DNA of 57,739 nt, from positions 1-57,739 of the forward strand of contig JAKPCH010000017.1 of NCBI GenBank assembly GCA_029553375.1, written 5' to 3'. Numbering within the stretch: the stretch's first letter is position 1; every line of letters starts with the position of its first letter. Source of the DNA: Deltaproteobacteria bacterium. Lineage in GTDB: Bacteria > Desulfobacterota > Syntrophia > Syntrophales > UBA8958. The notes beneath the pieces were generated by a model. The model was not told the DNA's origin. It searched no databases and was given only the letters and a program-made list of their open reading frames with translations. Positions 8,421 through 17,219 of this stretch are shown in pieces. Made by a program: the position numbers and the translations under genes.

Positions 8421-9066
8421 AACCCCTCTCCCGCAGGAGATCCTCCATCTCCCGCCCGACGGCGGCGGCCACCTCCTCCACGGTGCCCTCGGCGGGGATG
8501 ACACGGAAACGCCCCGGGTCCCGGCGGGCCTCCTCGAGATAACCCCGCCGCACCGCCTCGTGAAAGGCCAGGTCCTCCCCCTCGAAACGATCCTCCGCCG
8601 GCCCCCCGCCGCGGTGGGCGATCCTCGTGAGGGCCCGGGACAGGCCCGCTTTGGGTTCCAGATCGAACAGGAAGGTCCGGTCGGGCCTCAGGGGACCCGT
8701 GGAGAGTTCGTTCACGAAGCGGACGGTCTCCAAGGGGAGCCCCCGGCCGTAGGCCTGGTAGGCGACGGTGGCGTCGGCGAAACGGTCGCAGAGGACGATG
8801 GTACCGGCGGCGAGGGCCGGTCCGATCACCTCGCGGCAGTGCTGGGCCCGGGCGGCGGCGAAGAGGAACAGTTCCGCCACGGCGTCCGGCGGGCGTTCTC
8901 CCCGGTTGAGGAGGAGGGCCCTGACGGCCGTCCCCAGGTCCGTGCCCCCCGGTTCCCGGGTGACGAGGACGGGGAGGGACCGTCGCCGGAGGCGCTCCGC
9001 CGCCAGGTCCACCTGGGTGGTTTTGCCGCACCCCTCGATGCCCTCGAAGGTGATGAAGAGACCCAT
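8410..9066 (-). CDS. tmk: Thymidylate kinase
   Basis: Phosphorylates dTMP to dTDP in the cytoplasm, feeding DNA synthesis. The 218-residue protein begins with GLFITFEGIEGCGKTTQ, a P-loop with the FEG motif of TMPK, then TREPGGTDLG (DR-containing substrate loop region), LLFAAARAQH-type helix and CDRFADATVAYQAYGRGL, which holds the conserved DRF/DRY and the TMP-binding residues. Length is normal for the family. It overlaps holB by 11 bp, an arrangement common in bacteria, and lies 51 bp downstream of the ferredoxin gene. Confidence 0.96.
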   Translation of the reverse strand: MGLFITFEGIEGCGKTTQVDLAAERLRRRSLPVLVTREPGGTDLGTAVRALLLNRGERPPDAVAELFLFAAARAQHCREVIGPALAAGTIVLCDRFADATVAYQAYGRGLPLETVRFVNELSTGPLRPDRTFLFDLEPKAGLSRALTRIAHRGGGPAEDRFEGEDLAFHEAVRRGYLEEARRDPGRFRVIPAEGTVEEVAAAVGREMEDLLRERGYVL

Positions 9067-9117
9067 CTTTGGAACCCCTTTATCCGTGGGGTTAAGGGGG
9101 AGAGGGAGGGAAGGTGG

Positions 9118-9297
9118 TTACTTTTCCTCGCCGGGGATGATGGCCTCCACGGGGCAGATATCGGCGCAGGCGCCGCAGTCCGTGCAGACCTCGGGGTCGA
9201 TGACGTACTTGTCCTCCCCTTCGGAGATGGCTCCCACGGGGCACTCGTCCTCGCAGGATCCGCAGGCGATACAGTCGTCGGTGATAACGTGGGCCAT
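9118..9297 (-). CDS. Two-[4Fe-4S] ferredoxin
   Basis: A 59-residue clostridial-type ferredoxin with two CxxCxxCxxxCP motifs: CIACGSCEDECP near the N-terminus and CTDCGACADICP in the second half, each expected to ligate one [4Fe-4S] cluster. It is a soluble low-potential electron carrier. The start at MAHVITDD is fixed by a strong AGGAGG seven bases upstream and by homolog-like length; the longer open frame upstream is antisense to nothing and not needed. It follows nfu, so cluster delivery and a cluster-bearing carrier are adjacent, and the next step in the operon-like run, IspH, also needs an Fe-S cluster and low-potential electrons. Confidence 0.95.
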   Translation of the reverse strand: MAHVITDDCIACGSCEDECPVGAISEGEDKYVIDPEVCTDCGACADICPVEAIIPGEEK

Positions 9298-9321
9298 TTC
9301 CAATCCTCCTGTGACTGATAT

Positions 9322-9346
9322 AGAAAAGCCCCTCGGCCGAGGGTTT
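9322..9346 (-). terminator. Possible intrinsic terminator or processing hairpin between nfu and ferredoxin
   Basis: On the minus strand the perfect palindrome CCCTCGGCCGAGGG (9330-9343) is followed by GCTTTTCTA. The T-run is short, so it may attenuate rather than stop the upstream operon; the ferredoxin could then be expressed at a different level from nfu. Confidence 0.5.
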
Positions 9347-9383
9347 CCGTCGTCGCCGGCCGCGGGGCGGTTTTTTGTCTTGC

Positions 9384-9605
9384 CTACGCCGGGATGACCT
9401 CTTTCACCTCCGGGACCTCTTTCTTGAGGTAACGCTCGATCCCGTTCTTGAGGGTCATGGCCGCCATGGGGCACCCGTGGCAGGCCCCCAGGAGCTTGAC
9501 CTTCACGACCCCCTCGGCGTCCACGTCGATGAGTTCCACGTCTCCGCCGTCGGCCCTCAGGCCGGGCCTGATCTTCGCCAGGGCCTGTTCCACCTTCTCC
9601 TTCAT
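9384..9605 (-). CDS. NifU C-terminal-domain (Nfu) Fe-S carrier
   Basis: A 73-residue stand-alone Nfu domain that receives and passes on [4Fe-4S] clusters to target proteins. It shows the family signature [17 protein letters not shown], then [18 protein letters not shown] with the CxxC that ligates the cluster at a dimer interface. Length equals a bare NifU C-terminal domain with no scaffold domain. An AAGGAG lies a few bases upstream of the ATG. Only 11 bp separate it from the lipoprotein gene, and it is three genes away from ispH, a likely client. Confidence 0.95.
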   Translation of the reverse strand: MKEKVEQALAKIRPGLRADGGDVELIDVDAEGVVKVKLLGACHGCPMAAMTLKNGIERYLKKEVPEVKEVIPA

Positions 9606-9616
9606 GTTTTACTCCT

Positions 9617-10216
9617 TCAGTTGGGCAGCTCGGAAAGCATCTCCCGGGCCACGTCCCGGGCGATGTCCTTCAAATCCGGTTTGATGAAGCTGTAGGACCG
9701 GTCGAGGAAATGACCGGCCTTCCACATGATCCGGCCCGTGGAGGTCTCGACGAGCTTCATGGCCATCCCCACCTTGCCCACCTTCTTGCCGCTCTCCTGG
9801 GTGTAGAGCCAGTAGTCGATGTTGACGAGGAGGAAGGCGTCCGCCTTGGTGATGGACCCGATCTTCCTGCTGAGCTCGGGGTCCGAGAAATTCACCGTCT
9901 TGAGCTTGAGGGTGTAATCCTGGTATGTCTTTCGCAACTCCTCGTTGGCCTTCAGCATTTCCCTCATGGCGTCGCCGGCGGTCACTTCCTTGAAGGCCTT
10001 CTTCTCCATGACGACACCGGCCAGGATGGTGTCCGCCACGTCCCGGGCCTCCTCGTAAGTGCCCACGTCGACGGGGAACACGGCCAAATGGCGGGGATGG
10101 AATTCCTTCGCCGCCGGATCGAGTTGGGAGTAACGAAGGCCCCCCCCGCAGGCCGCCAAGGCCAGAAGGGAGAACAATATCAACCCCAGGTGCGCCTTTT
10201 TCATCTTCGCCTTCAT
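9617..10216 (-). CDS. Lipoprotein, LpoB/GNA1162-like
   Basis: A 199-residue exported lipoprotein. The signal peptide ends in a clear lipobox LAAC, with the acylated cysteine at about residue 23, so it should be membrane anchored. The mature part has the alpha/beta pattern of the LpoB/CsgG/DUF799 group: HLAVFPVDVGTYEEARDVADTI near the N-terminus, FLLVNIDYW in the middle and STGRIMWKAGHF, where many members read TG.ivw.a. Function is not predictable beyond an envelope role. The strong AGGAGGGG upstream decides the ATG at 10214-10216. It lies 19 bp after ispH-ubiA and 11 bp before nfu. Confidence 0.8.
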   Translation of the reverse strand: MKAKMKKAHLGLILFSLLALAACGGGLRYSQLDPAAKEFHPRHLAVFPVDVGTYEEARDVADTILAGVVMEKKAFKEVTAGDAMREMLKANEELRKTYQDYTLKLKTVNFSDPELSRKIGSITKADAFLLVNIDYWLYTQESGKKVGKVGMAMKLVETSTGRIMWKAGHFLDRSYSFIKPDLKDIARDVAREMLSELPN

Positions 10217-10235
10217 ACCGCCCCTCCTTGTGCAC

Positions 10236-11981
10236 TTAAGGGAAGAGGATCCTTCCCACCGCCCAGAGGGCGCTTATGGCCCCCGACACGAGATAGACCG
10301 TCTCCAGGACGCCCTCCATCACCAGACCGGAAAACCCGGCCTCTCTATCATAAAGCCTGAAACAAATCCACATATAAAACGGGGTCAGGGTGAGGGGGAG
10401 GCTCAGGGAAGGGGCCCACCCCGCCCAGTAGGAGGCGGCCGTGATCAGGGCCACCACCGCCGTCACGCCCTTGAGGAGGAGGCGGGCGCGGGCCTCGCCG
10501 ATGAGGACGGGGATCGTCTCCCTCCCCATGAACCGGTCCCCCTGGATGTCGAGGATGTCGGAAAGGACGGACCGGATGAAGACGAGACCGAAGACGAAGG
10601 CAAAGGCCACGGCCGTGGCCGGCGTGAAGGGAGAGGGGACCGAGAGGGGGGGGATGAGGGCCGTCACCGTCCCCCAGGCGAGGGCCATGGAGATGTTCTT
10701 GGAGCCGGGGAGGTCCTTGAGGCTGCGGAAGCGCCCCCTGCCCGGCAGGAGGGGGGCGTTGTAGAGGCCCCCCAGGAGGGACATGAAGAACAAGAGGAGG
10801 AAGGGCCGGTGCCCCTCCCACAGGGCGAGGGCGAGGGCGGCGACGAGGGAAAGGGCGGCGGCGGTTAGGTACGCCTTCTCGTGGCGCTGGTAGGAGATCT
10901 CCCGAAAGGTTCCCAGGACCGTGCCCGCCCGGCGGTTGATCACCCGGTTGATGACGTGGATGGCCCAGACGTAGAGGGCCGCCATGGCGAGGGCGGAGGG
11001 CCGGTTGGGGAGGCCCTGGAGGAGGGAGGCCGTGTAGGCCAGGCAGGCGGCCCCCAGGGAGGAGTAGAGGTCCGTCCGGACGGCGGCGGCCCAGAGGCGG
11101 TAGACGCCCGTCGCCCGCCCCCCCCTCTCCCTCTGGGCGGCCGTCACCTCGTCCACGACCCGGTCGATGATCCAGTTGGGCGTCGAGGCCCCGGCGGAGA
11201 CGCCGACCCGGTCCCAGGCCTGAAGGGCCGCCGGGTCCAACTCCTCCGGCGTCTCGATGTGGGCGACGGGAATGCCCCGCCGCCGCGCCAGGTCGGCCAA
11301 TCTCTTCGTGTTGGCGCTGTTGCGGCCCCCGACGATGATCATGGCGTCCATCTCCCGGGCGAGGGCCTCCACCTCCCCCTGCCTCTTTTCCGTGGAGTCG
11401 CAGATGGTGTTGAAGACCACGGCATGGGGGAAACGTCCCTGGACGGCCTCGCAGACGGCCCGGTACTCCTCGGGGTTCTGAGTCGTCTGGGCGACGACGC
11501 AGACCTTGTCCAACTCCGGGAGGGCGGCGACGTCGGCGGGCGAGGAGAGGAGGATCCCCCGGCCTTCGGCGTAACCCAAAAGGCCGTTCACCTCGGGGTG
11601 GGCCTCGTCGCCCACGATCAGGATATGGTAGCCCTCCCGCGCGTGCTTCTTGATGATCCCCTGGACGAGGCCGACGCGGGGGCAGGTGGCGTCCACGATG
11701 CGCAGGCCCGTCTCCTTGAGTCGTCTCCTTTCCTGGGGGGAGATGCCGTGGGCGCGGATAATGACCATGGAACCCTTGTCCTTACCCGCCAGCTCGTCGA
11801 GGGAGGCGATGGGGATGATCCCCCTCTTTCTCAGGAGTTCCACCGTCTGGGGGTTGTGGATGAGGGGGCCGTAGGTGTAGACGGTCTCGTTTCCCTTGCG
11901 CTGGGCCACCTCGAGGACGAGATCGACCGCCCTCTTCACCCCCATGCAGAAACCCGCCGTCTGGGCCAGCTTAACGGCCAT
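10236..11981 (-). CDS. ispH: IspH (HMBPP reductase) fused to a UbiA-type prenyltransferase
   Basis: Residues 1-280 are a complete IspH, the [4Fe-4S] enzyme reducing HMBPP to IPP and DMAPP, the last MEP-pathway step: cluster cysteines C12, C100 and C194, substrate residues H42, H78, H128, E130 (GDEAHPE), T167 and the SxN pair at 222-224. From about 295 to the end (581) is a polytopic membrane domain of the UbiA superfamily, with about eight hydrophobic helices. Its second aspartate motif SDILDIQGDR is kept (D475, D478, D482), but the first motif, usually NDxxDxxxD, reads NRVINRRAG, so metal-bound diphosphate chemistry may be altered. No stop or restart lies between the halves. It overlaps tlyA by 11 bp and ends the xseA-dxs cluster. 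Confidence 0.93.
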   Translation of the reverse strand: MAVKLAQTAGFCMGVKRAVDLVLEVAQRKGNETVYTYGPLIHNPQTVELLRKRGIIPIASLDELAGKDKGSMVIIRAHGISPQERRRLKETGLRIVDATCPRVGLVQGIIKKHAREGYHILIVGDEAHPEVNGLLGYAEGRGILLSSPADVAALPELDKVCVVAQTTQNPEEYRAVCEAVQGRFPHAVVFNTICDSTEKRQGEVEALAREMDAMIIVGGRNSANTKRLADLARRRGIPVAHIETPEELDPAALQAWDRVGVSAGASTPNWIIDRVVDEVTAAQRERGGRATGVYRLWAAAVRTDLYSSLGAACLAYTASLLQGLPNRPSALAMAALYVWAIHVINRVINRRAGTVLGTFREISYQRHEKAYLTAAALSLVAALALALWEGHRPFLLLFFMSLLGGLYNAPLLPGRGRFRSLKDLPGSKNISMALAWGTVTALIPPLSVPSPFTPATAVAFAFVFGLVFIRSVLSDILDIQGDRFMGRETIPVLIGEARARLLLKGVTAVVALITAASYWAGWAPSLSLPLTLTPFYMWICFRLYDREAGFSGLVMEGVLETVYLVSGAISALWAVGRILFP

Positions 11982-12723
11982 GGACGACCTCCCCCACGGC
12001 GGCGAGGATGAAGAATTCCCGGTTCCCCTTCGGCCCCTTCAGGGGTGATTCGCATCTCCCCTGGACGGCGAGGCCCTCTTCCCGGCAGAAACGGATGATC
12101 CCTTCCACGGCGGCCTCCTGGAGGGCCGGGTCCCTGACCACCCCCCCTTTGCCGACCTGCTCTCTCCCCACCTCGAACTGGGGTTTGACGAGGGCCAGGA
12201 TCCTCCCCCCCGCCGCCAGGAGGCGGACCACGGGTGGTATGACGAGTCGCAGGGAGATGAAGGAACAGTCGATAACGGCCAGCTCCGGTCTCTCCTCCAT
12301 GCCCCGCCCGTCGTAGAGGCGGATGTTGGTCCGCTCCAGGACCACCACCCGGGGGTCGTTCCGGAGCTCCCAGGCGAGTTGACCGTAGCCCACGTCGAGG
12401 GCGTAGACCTTCCGCGCCCCCTCCTTGAGTAGACAGTCCGTGAAGCCCCCCGTGGCCGCCCCCACGTCGAGGGCCACGATACCATCCACGCAGAGGCCGA
12501 AGGACGTGAGGGCCCCCTTGAGCTTCAGCCCCCCCCGGCCGACGTAGGGGTTGACCTCGCCCTTAAGACGGATCGCGGCATCGGGGGAGACGAGGAGCCC
12601 GGCCTTGTCCGCCGGCCTTTCATCCGCCAGGACCGCCCCGGAGAGGATCATGGCCCGGGCCCTCTCCCTCGTGGGGGCCAGGCCCCGATCCACGAGGAGC
12701 CTATCGAGGCGCACCTTCTCCAT
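11971..12723 (-). CDS. tlyA: TlyA family rRNA (cytidine-2'-O)-methyltransferase
   Basis: A 250-residue protein with an N-terminal S4 RNA-binding domain ([26 protein letters not shown] region, given in part) and an FtsJ-like Rossmann methyltransferase domain with [14 protein letters not shown] as the AdoMet loop and [11 protein letters not shown] as the catalytic segment. TlyA proteins 2'-O-methylate rRNA in some species and in others have been described as hemolysin-like, a label probably due to indirect effects. Genes for TlyA commonly lie beside xseAB-ispA-dxs, as here. The start overlaps dxs by 23 bp. Confidence 0.94.
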   Translation of the reverse strand: MEKVRLDRLLVDRGLAPTRERARAMILSGAVLADERPADKAGLLVSPDAAIRLKGEVNPYVGRGGLKLKGALTSFGLCVDGIVALDVGAATGGFTDCLLKEGARKVYALDVGYGQLAWELRNDPRVVVLERTNIRLYDGRGMEERPELAVIDCSFISLRLVIPPVVRLLAAGGRILALVKPQFEVGREQVGKGGVVRDPALQEAAVEGIIRFCREEGLAVQGRCESPLKGPKGNREFFILAAVGEVVHGR

Positions 12724-14611
12724 GATCCGCCAGGGCCAAGAGACGGCGGACCGCGGCGGCGATGCCGTCCCGGTCGATGCCGAAGCGGCGCCGGAGCTCC
12801 TCCTGGGAGGCGTGATCGACGAAGCGGTCGTCCACGCCCAGGCGGACGACCCGACAGCCGCCGAGGCCCTCGTCCGCCAGGAGCTCCGTCACGGCGCTGC
12901 CGAACCCCCCCATGAGGACGTTTTCCTCCACCGTCACCAAGCGACCCACGCGGAGGGCCGTCTCGCAGATCAGGTCTCTGTCCAGGGGCTTGACGAAGCG
13001 GGCGTTGATCACCCGGACGCTGAGACCCTCGTCCGCGAGGAGGGAGGCGGCCGCGAGGGCGGGATGGACCGTGGACCCCAGGGCGATGACGGCGGCGTCC
13101 TCCCCCTCCTGTAGGATCTCCCCCCGGCCGATGGGCAGGGCGCGGAGGTCCTCATCGAGGGGGACGCCCACGCCGGAGCCGCGGGGGTAGCGGAGGGCGA
13201 TGGGGCCGCCGTGCTCGACGGCCGTCTTGAGCATGTGCTGGAGCTCGTTTTCGTCCTTTGGGGCCATGACCACGAGGTTGGGGATGCACCGCAGGTAGGA
13301 GAGGTCGAAGAGGCCCTGGTGGGTCGAGCCGTCGTCCCCCACGAAACCGCCCCGGTCCAGGGCGAAGACGACGGGAAGGTTCTGGAGGCACACGTCGTGG
13401 ATGATGGAGTCGAAGGCCCGCTGGAGGAAGGTGGAGTAGATGGCCACGACGGGGCGTAGGCCCTCCACGGCGAGGCCGGCGGCGAAGGTCACGCCGTGCT
13501 GCTCGGCGATGCCGACATCGAAGAACCTCTCGGGGAAGGCCTCGGCGAAGGTGTCCAGACCCGTGCCGTCGCACATGGCCGCCGTGATGGCCACGATCTT
13601 GGGATTTTCGGCGGCGAGGCGGCAGATGGTCCGGCCGAACTGCCGGGTGTAGGTGACGGCCGTGGGACCCTCGGGGGACAGGGGACGCCCGGTGGCCACG
13701 TCGAAGGGGCCCGTGCCGTGGAAGCGCCTCGGCTCCGCCTCGGCGAAGGGATAACCCTTGCCCTTCTTCGTCACCACGTGGAGGAGGACGGGACCGGGCA
13801 TCTCCCGGACGTTTTCGAGGGTGCGGATCAGATAGTCGAGGCGGTGGCCCGCGATGGGGCCCACGTAAGTGAAGCCGAGGTCCTCGAAGAGGGCCCCGGG
13901 GAGGACGAAGGCCTTGAGGGACTCCTCCAGCTGGCGGGAGAACTTGAGCATGTGCTCCCCGATGGAGGGGATGCTTTTGAAAAAGGACTTGATCTCCGCC
14001 CGGAGCCTCGTCATCGTCTGGCCCGTCATGATCCGGTTGAGATAGGCCGAAAGGGCGCCGACGTTGGGGGAGATGGACATCTCGTTGTCGTTGAGGACGA
14101 TGACGAGGTCTTCCTTCCGGTAACCCGCCCAGTTCAGGCCCTCGAGGGCGAGGCCGGAGGTGAGGGAACCGTCGCCGATGACGACGACGATCTTGTGGTC
14201 ACCCCCTGTCAGACGCCGGGCCTCGGCCATGCCCGTGGCCGCCGAGATGGAGGTGCCGCTGTGGCCGACGTCGAAGGTGTCGTAGGGGCTCTCCGCCCGT
14301 TTGGGGAAACCGCTGATCCCCCCCCGGCGGCGGAGGGTGTGGAAGCGTTCCCGCCGGCCCGTGATGATCTTGTGGGCGTAGGCCTGGTGTCCCACGTCCC
14401 AGACGAGGCGGTCGCGGGGGGTGTCGAAGACGGTATGGATGGCCAGGGTCAGCTCCACGGCCCCGAGGGAGGAGGCGAGGTGCCCCCCCGTCACGGAGAC
14501 GGTCTCGATGATGAGACGCCGGATCTCTTCCGCCAGGAGATGGAGTTCCCCGAGGTCGAGGCCCCTGATGTCGGCCGGGTCGGAGATGGTTTCAAGCAGG
14601 TTTTCGGCCAT
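12701..14611 (-). CDS. dxs: 1-Deoxy-D-xylulose-5-phosphate synthase
   Basis: ThDP enzyme that condenses pyruvate and glyceraldehyde 3-phosphate, the first committed step of the MEP isoprenoid pathway. The 636-residue protein shows the ThDP motif from [15 protein letters not shown] to [22 protein letters not shown], the pyrimidine-domain [15 protein letters not shown]-like segment (GIAEQHGV) and the transketolase C domain [12 protein letters not shown]. It sits directly downstream of ispA with the stop and start abutting, and two genes upstream of ispH, so first and last enzymes of the MEP pathway are co-encoded with a prenyl synthase. Confidence 0.98.
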   Translation of the reverse strand: MAENLLETISDPADIRGLDLGELHLLAEEIRRLIIETVSVTGGHLASSLGAVELTLAIHTVFDTPRDRLVWDVGHQAYAHKIITGRRERFHTLRRRGGISGFPKRAESPYDTFDVGHSGTSISAATGMAEARRLTGGDHKIVVVIGDGSLTSGLALEGLNWAGYRKEDLVIVLNDNEMSISPNVGALSAYLNRIMTGQTMTRLRAEIKSFFKSIPSIGEHMLKFSRQLEESLKAFVLPGALFEDLGFTYVGPIAGHRLDYLIRTLENVREMPGPVLLHVVTKKGKGYPFAEAEPRRFHGTGPFDVATGRPLSPEGPTAVTYTRQFGRTICRLAAENPKIVAITAAMCDGTGLDTFAEAFPERFFDVGIAEQHGVTFAAGLAVEGLRPVVAIYSTFLQRAFDSIIHDVCLQNLPVVFALDRGGFVGDDGSTHQGLFDLSYLRCIPNLVVMAPKDENELQHMLKTAVEHGGPIALRYPRGSGVGVPLDEDLRALPIGRGEILQEGEDAAVIALGSTVHPALAAASLLADEGLSVRVINARFVKPLDRDLICETALRVGRLVTVEENVLMGGFGSAVTELLADEGLGGCRVVRLGVDDRFVDHASQEELRRRFGIDRDGIAAAVRRLLALADHGEGAPR

Positions 14612-15520
14612 TCAGCTTTTTCTCTCCATGATGAATTTCGCGATCCCCCTGAGGGGGTGGGCCCGTTCGTCGAGTCCTTCCAGGTCCGTCAGGGCCCCAT
14701 CGACGAGGTCCGCCATGCGCCGTCGAGAGGCCTCGAGACCCATCACGGCGGGATAGGTTACCTTGCCGAGACGACGGTCGCCGCCCGTCCCCTTCCCGAG
14801 TTCGCCGGGGTCGCCCGTGACGTCCAGGATGTCGTCGGCGATCTGGAAGGCCAGGCCGATGCGCTCGCCGTATGAGCTCAGGGCCTTGATCGTCATCGGG
14901 TCGCCTCCGCAGAGCATGGCCCCCGCCACGACGGAGACCCGGATCATGGCCCCCGTCTTACGCCGGTGCATGGCGTCGAGGAAGGACACCTCGCCCCGCC
15001 CCTCGGGAGGTGCCATGTCCATCACCTGACCGCCCACCATCCCGAAGGGACCGGCGGCCTTACCGATCTCGGCGATGACCTTCACCCGCGTCAGGGGGGG
15101 CAGGGAGGGCATGTGACGCGGGTCCGCCAGGAGGGTGAAGGCCTGGGTGAGGAGGGCGTCACCGGCGAGGATGGCCGTGGCCTCGCCGAAGACCTTGTGG
15201 CAAGTCGGCTTGCCCCGACGGAGATCGTCGTCGTCCATGGCCGGGAGGTCGTCGTGGATCAGGGAATAGGTGTGGATGCACTCCAGGGCGCAGGCGGCGG
15301 GGAGGACGGAGGCGGGGTCGCCCCCCGCGGCCTCGGCCCCCGCCAGGCAGAGGATCGGCCTGAGCCTCTTGCCCCCGGCGAAGAGGCTGTACCTCATGGC
15401 CCTAAAGAGGAGGGAGGGGGCATTTTCCTCGCCGGGGATGAGGCGCTCCAGGGCCTCCTCCACCAGGGCCCTCCTCTGACTCAGGTAGTTTTCCAAATTG
15501 TCCTCACTCCCCGTCTTCAT
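14612..15520 (-). CDS. ispA: Farnesyl/geranylgeranyl diphosphate synthase
   Basis: Builds all-trans prenyl diphosphates from IPP and DMAPP. The 302-residue protein has the first aspartate-rich motif DDLPAMDDDDLRRG and the second DDILDVTGD, plus KRLRPILCL near the N-terminus and KTGAMIR before the second half. Residues before the first motif (ECIHTYSLIH) place Y and S upstream of the FARM, consistent with a short-chain (C15-C20) product, though exact chain length is not certain. The start overlaps the end of xseB by 17 bp. Confidence 0.95.
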   Translation of the reverse strand: MKTGSEDNLENYLSQRRALVEEALERLIPGEENAPSLLFRAMRYSLFAGGKRLRPILCLAGAEAAGGDPASVLPAACALECIHTYSLIHDDLPAMDDDDLRRGKPTCHKVFGEATAILAGDALLTQAFTLLADPRHMPSLPPLTRVKVIAEIGKAAGPFGMVGGQVMDMAPPEGRGEVSFLDAMHRRKTGAMIRVSVVAGAMLCGGDPMTIKALSSYGERIGLAFQIADDILDVTGDPGELGKGTGGDRRLGKVTYPAVMGLEASRRRMADLVDGALTDLEGLDERAHPLRGIAKFIMERKS

Positions 15521-15746
15521 CCTCGATCCCCTTGAAGGGGACGGTGGTGATCTCCCCTTCCCCGTTCCTCATGAGGATGTCCACCCGCCTCTGGGCCTCA
15601 TCGAGCCTCCGGGAACAGAAGCGGACGAGTTTTATCCCCTCCTCGAAGGCCTTGAGGGATTCGTCGAGGCTCATCTCCCCCGCCTCCATGCGGCGGACGA
15701 TCTCCTCGAGCCTGCCGAGGGCCTCCTCGAATCTATCTTTCGCCAT
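15504..15746 (-). CDS. xseB: Exodeoxyribonuclease VII small subunit
   Basis: An 80-residue helical protein with the XseB signature: FEEALGRLEEIVRRMEAGEM followed by SLDESLKAFEEGIKLVRFC. Several copies bind XseA to form exonuclease VII, which degrades single-stranded DNA. It ends in an acidic tail (KGIEDEDGE). Overlaps on both sides (xseA by 14 bp, ispA by 17 bp) indicate one transcript. Confidence 0.96.
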   Translation of the reverse strand: MAKDRFEEALGRLEEIVRRMEAGEMSLDESLKAFEEGIKLVRFCSRRLDEAQRRVDILMRNGEGEITTVPFKGIEDEDGE

Positions 15747-17097
15747 CTTTCCTTACCTCGCTTTCGATGCCCGTCACGGCGGCCCTGAAGGACCCGCGAG
15801 CGACGCGGACGCGGACGGTATCGCCCCTCTGCAGGGCGGCCGCCCGGGTGACGATCCACCCCTCCGGCTCCTTCGTCGCCAGGGCGTAGCCCCGGCCCAG
15901 GACCGCCAGGGGGTCCAGGGCCTCCAGGGCGGCGGAGGCGGCCAGGAACCTCCGGCGACCATCCTCGATACGGATCCTCGCGGCGCCGATGAGGGCCGTT
16001 TTCCGCGCCGCGAGGACGGACCTGAGCTCCCTGAGGCGCCCGAGGGGGCCGGTGTGGGCGAGGCGCCGGAAACGCCCCTCGAGGCGGTCCCGCCGTTTCT
16101 CCATCCCCGCCTGGAGGGCCCTGTGGAGTCGTTCGTAGAGGCCGTCCACGTTCAGGCGCAAGGCGGCGACGAGGCGACCAGGGTCCCTAAGGCGTCGTCG
16201 CAGTTGCAGGACCGTCTCTTGACGCGTGCCGACGGCGCGGCGGATGCCGTTGGCGAGACGCCAATGGAGGTCCGAGAGGGATACCCGCAGCTCCTCCCGG
16301 TGGGGGAGGATTATTTCCATCGCCGCCGAGGGGGTGGGGGCCCGCAGGTCCGCCACGAAATCGGCGATGGTGAAATCCGTCTCGTGGCCCACCGCCGAGA
16401 CGACGGGGACGGCCGAGGCGGCCACGGCCCGGGCCACCTCCTCCGTGTTGAAGGGATAGAGGTCCTCCCAGGATCCCCCGCCCCTGGCCAGGACCAGGAC
16501 ATCCACGCCTCCGAGGGCGTTCAGGTCGGCGATGGCCCGCACGATCTCGGCGGGCGCCTCGAGACCCTGGACGCGCACGGGGGCCAGGACGAGGCGCACG
16601 GTCGGGAAGCGGCGCCGCGAGACGTTCATGATATCCCTCAGGACGGCCCCGGAGGGCGAGGTGACAACGCCCACCGTCCGCGGCAGGTAGGGGAGGGGTC
16701 TCTTGCGGGCCGCGTCGAAAAGACCTTCCCGACGCAGCTTTTCCTTCAGCTGCTCGAAGGCCTTCTGGAGGGCCCCCAGGCCCCGGGGTTCCACCCGTTC
16801 GACGATGAGCTGGTATTCCCCACGGGGGTGATAGAGGGTCAGGCGGGCCATCAGGAGGACCGCCATCCCGTCCTCCAGTTCGAAGGGTCGGCCCCGGCGG
16901 GACGCCTGTTGGAAGATGACGGCCCTGATCTGGCTCCTGTCGTCCTTCAGGGTGAAGTAGACGTGGCCCGACGGGGGACGCCTGAGATTCGAGACCTCCC
17001 CCTCGATCCAGAGGTAGTCGAACCTCGCCTCCAGGAGGGCCTTGATCTCCTCGTTGAGCCTCGTCACCGTCCAGATGTGCAGGGTCTCCATGTCCAT
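15733..17097 (-). CDS. xseA: Exodeoxyribonuclease VII large subunit
   Basis: Catalytic subunit of exonuclease VII, 454 residues. The N-terminal OB-fold contains IWIEGEVSNL-type and SGHVYFTLKDDRSQIRAVIF sequence; the catalytic core holds VVTSPSGAVLRDI and GGVDVLVLARGGGSWEDLYPFN followed by VSAVGHETDFTIADFVADLRAPTPSAAME, both typical and listed only in part as motifs; a long coiled-coil follows, then a C-terminal GYALA barrel. It is the first gene of the minus-strand run. ATG at 17095-17097 is used; METLHIW two codons later is an alternative. Confidence 0.95.
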   Translation of the reverse strand: MDMETLHIWTVTRLNEEIKALLEARFDYLWIEGEVSNLRRPPSGHVYFTLKDDRSQIRAVIFQQASRRGRPFELEDGMAVLLMARLTLYHPRGEYQLIVERVEPRGLGALQKAFEQLKEKLRREGLFDAARKRPLPYLPRTVGVVTSPSGAVLRDIMNVSRRRFPTVRLVLAPVRVQGLEAPAEIVRAIADLNALGGVDVLVLARGGGSWEDLYPFNTEEVARAVAASAVPVVSAVGHETDFTIADFVADLRAPTPSAAMEIILPHREELRVSLSDLHWRLANGIRRAVGTRQETVLQLRRRLRDPGRLVAALRLNVDGLYERLHRALQAGMEKRRDRLEGRFRRLAHTGPLGRLRELRSVLAARKTALIGAARIRIEDGRRRFLAASAALEALDPLAVLGRGYALATKEPEGWIVTRAAALQRGDTVRVRVARGSFRAAVTGIESEVRKDGER

Positions 17098-17219
17098 AGG
17101 GGACGGGCGTATCAGAAATCCCTAGGGGTGACAAGGGGGTTTTTCTACGGGTCGTTGACATTCGGGGGCTCATGAAGTAAGAGCGAAGGTAAGAATAAGG
17201 CTACCTTCGTGAGGTGTGA
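17098..17219 (+). promoter_or_regulatory. Divergent promoter region with leader hairpin
   Basis: This stretch separates xseA (minus) from the DHS-like gene (plus). On the plus strand TTGACA at 17155-17160 is followed after 17 bases by TAAGAG, a weak -10. A perfect 8-bp inverted repeat, CGAAGGTA (17184-17191) and TACCTTCG (17202-17209), lies just before the Shine-Dalgarno GAGGTG, so it would fold in the mRNA leader or serve as an operator. Confidence 0.55.
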
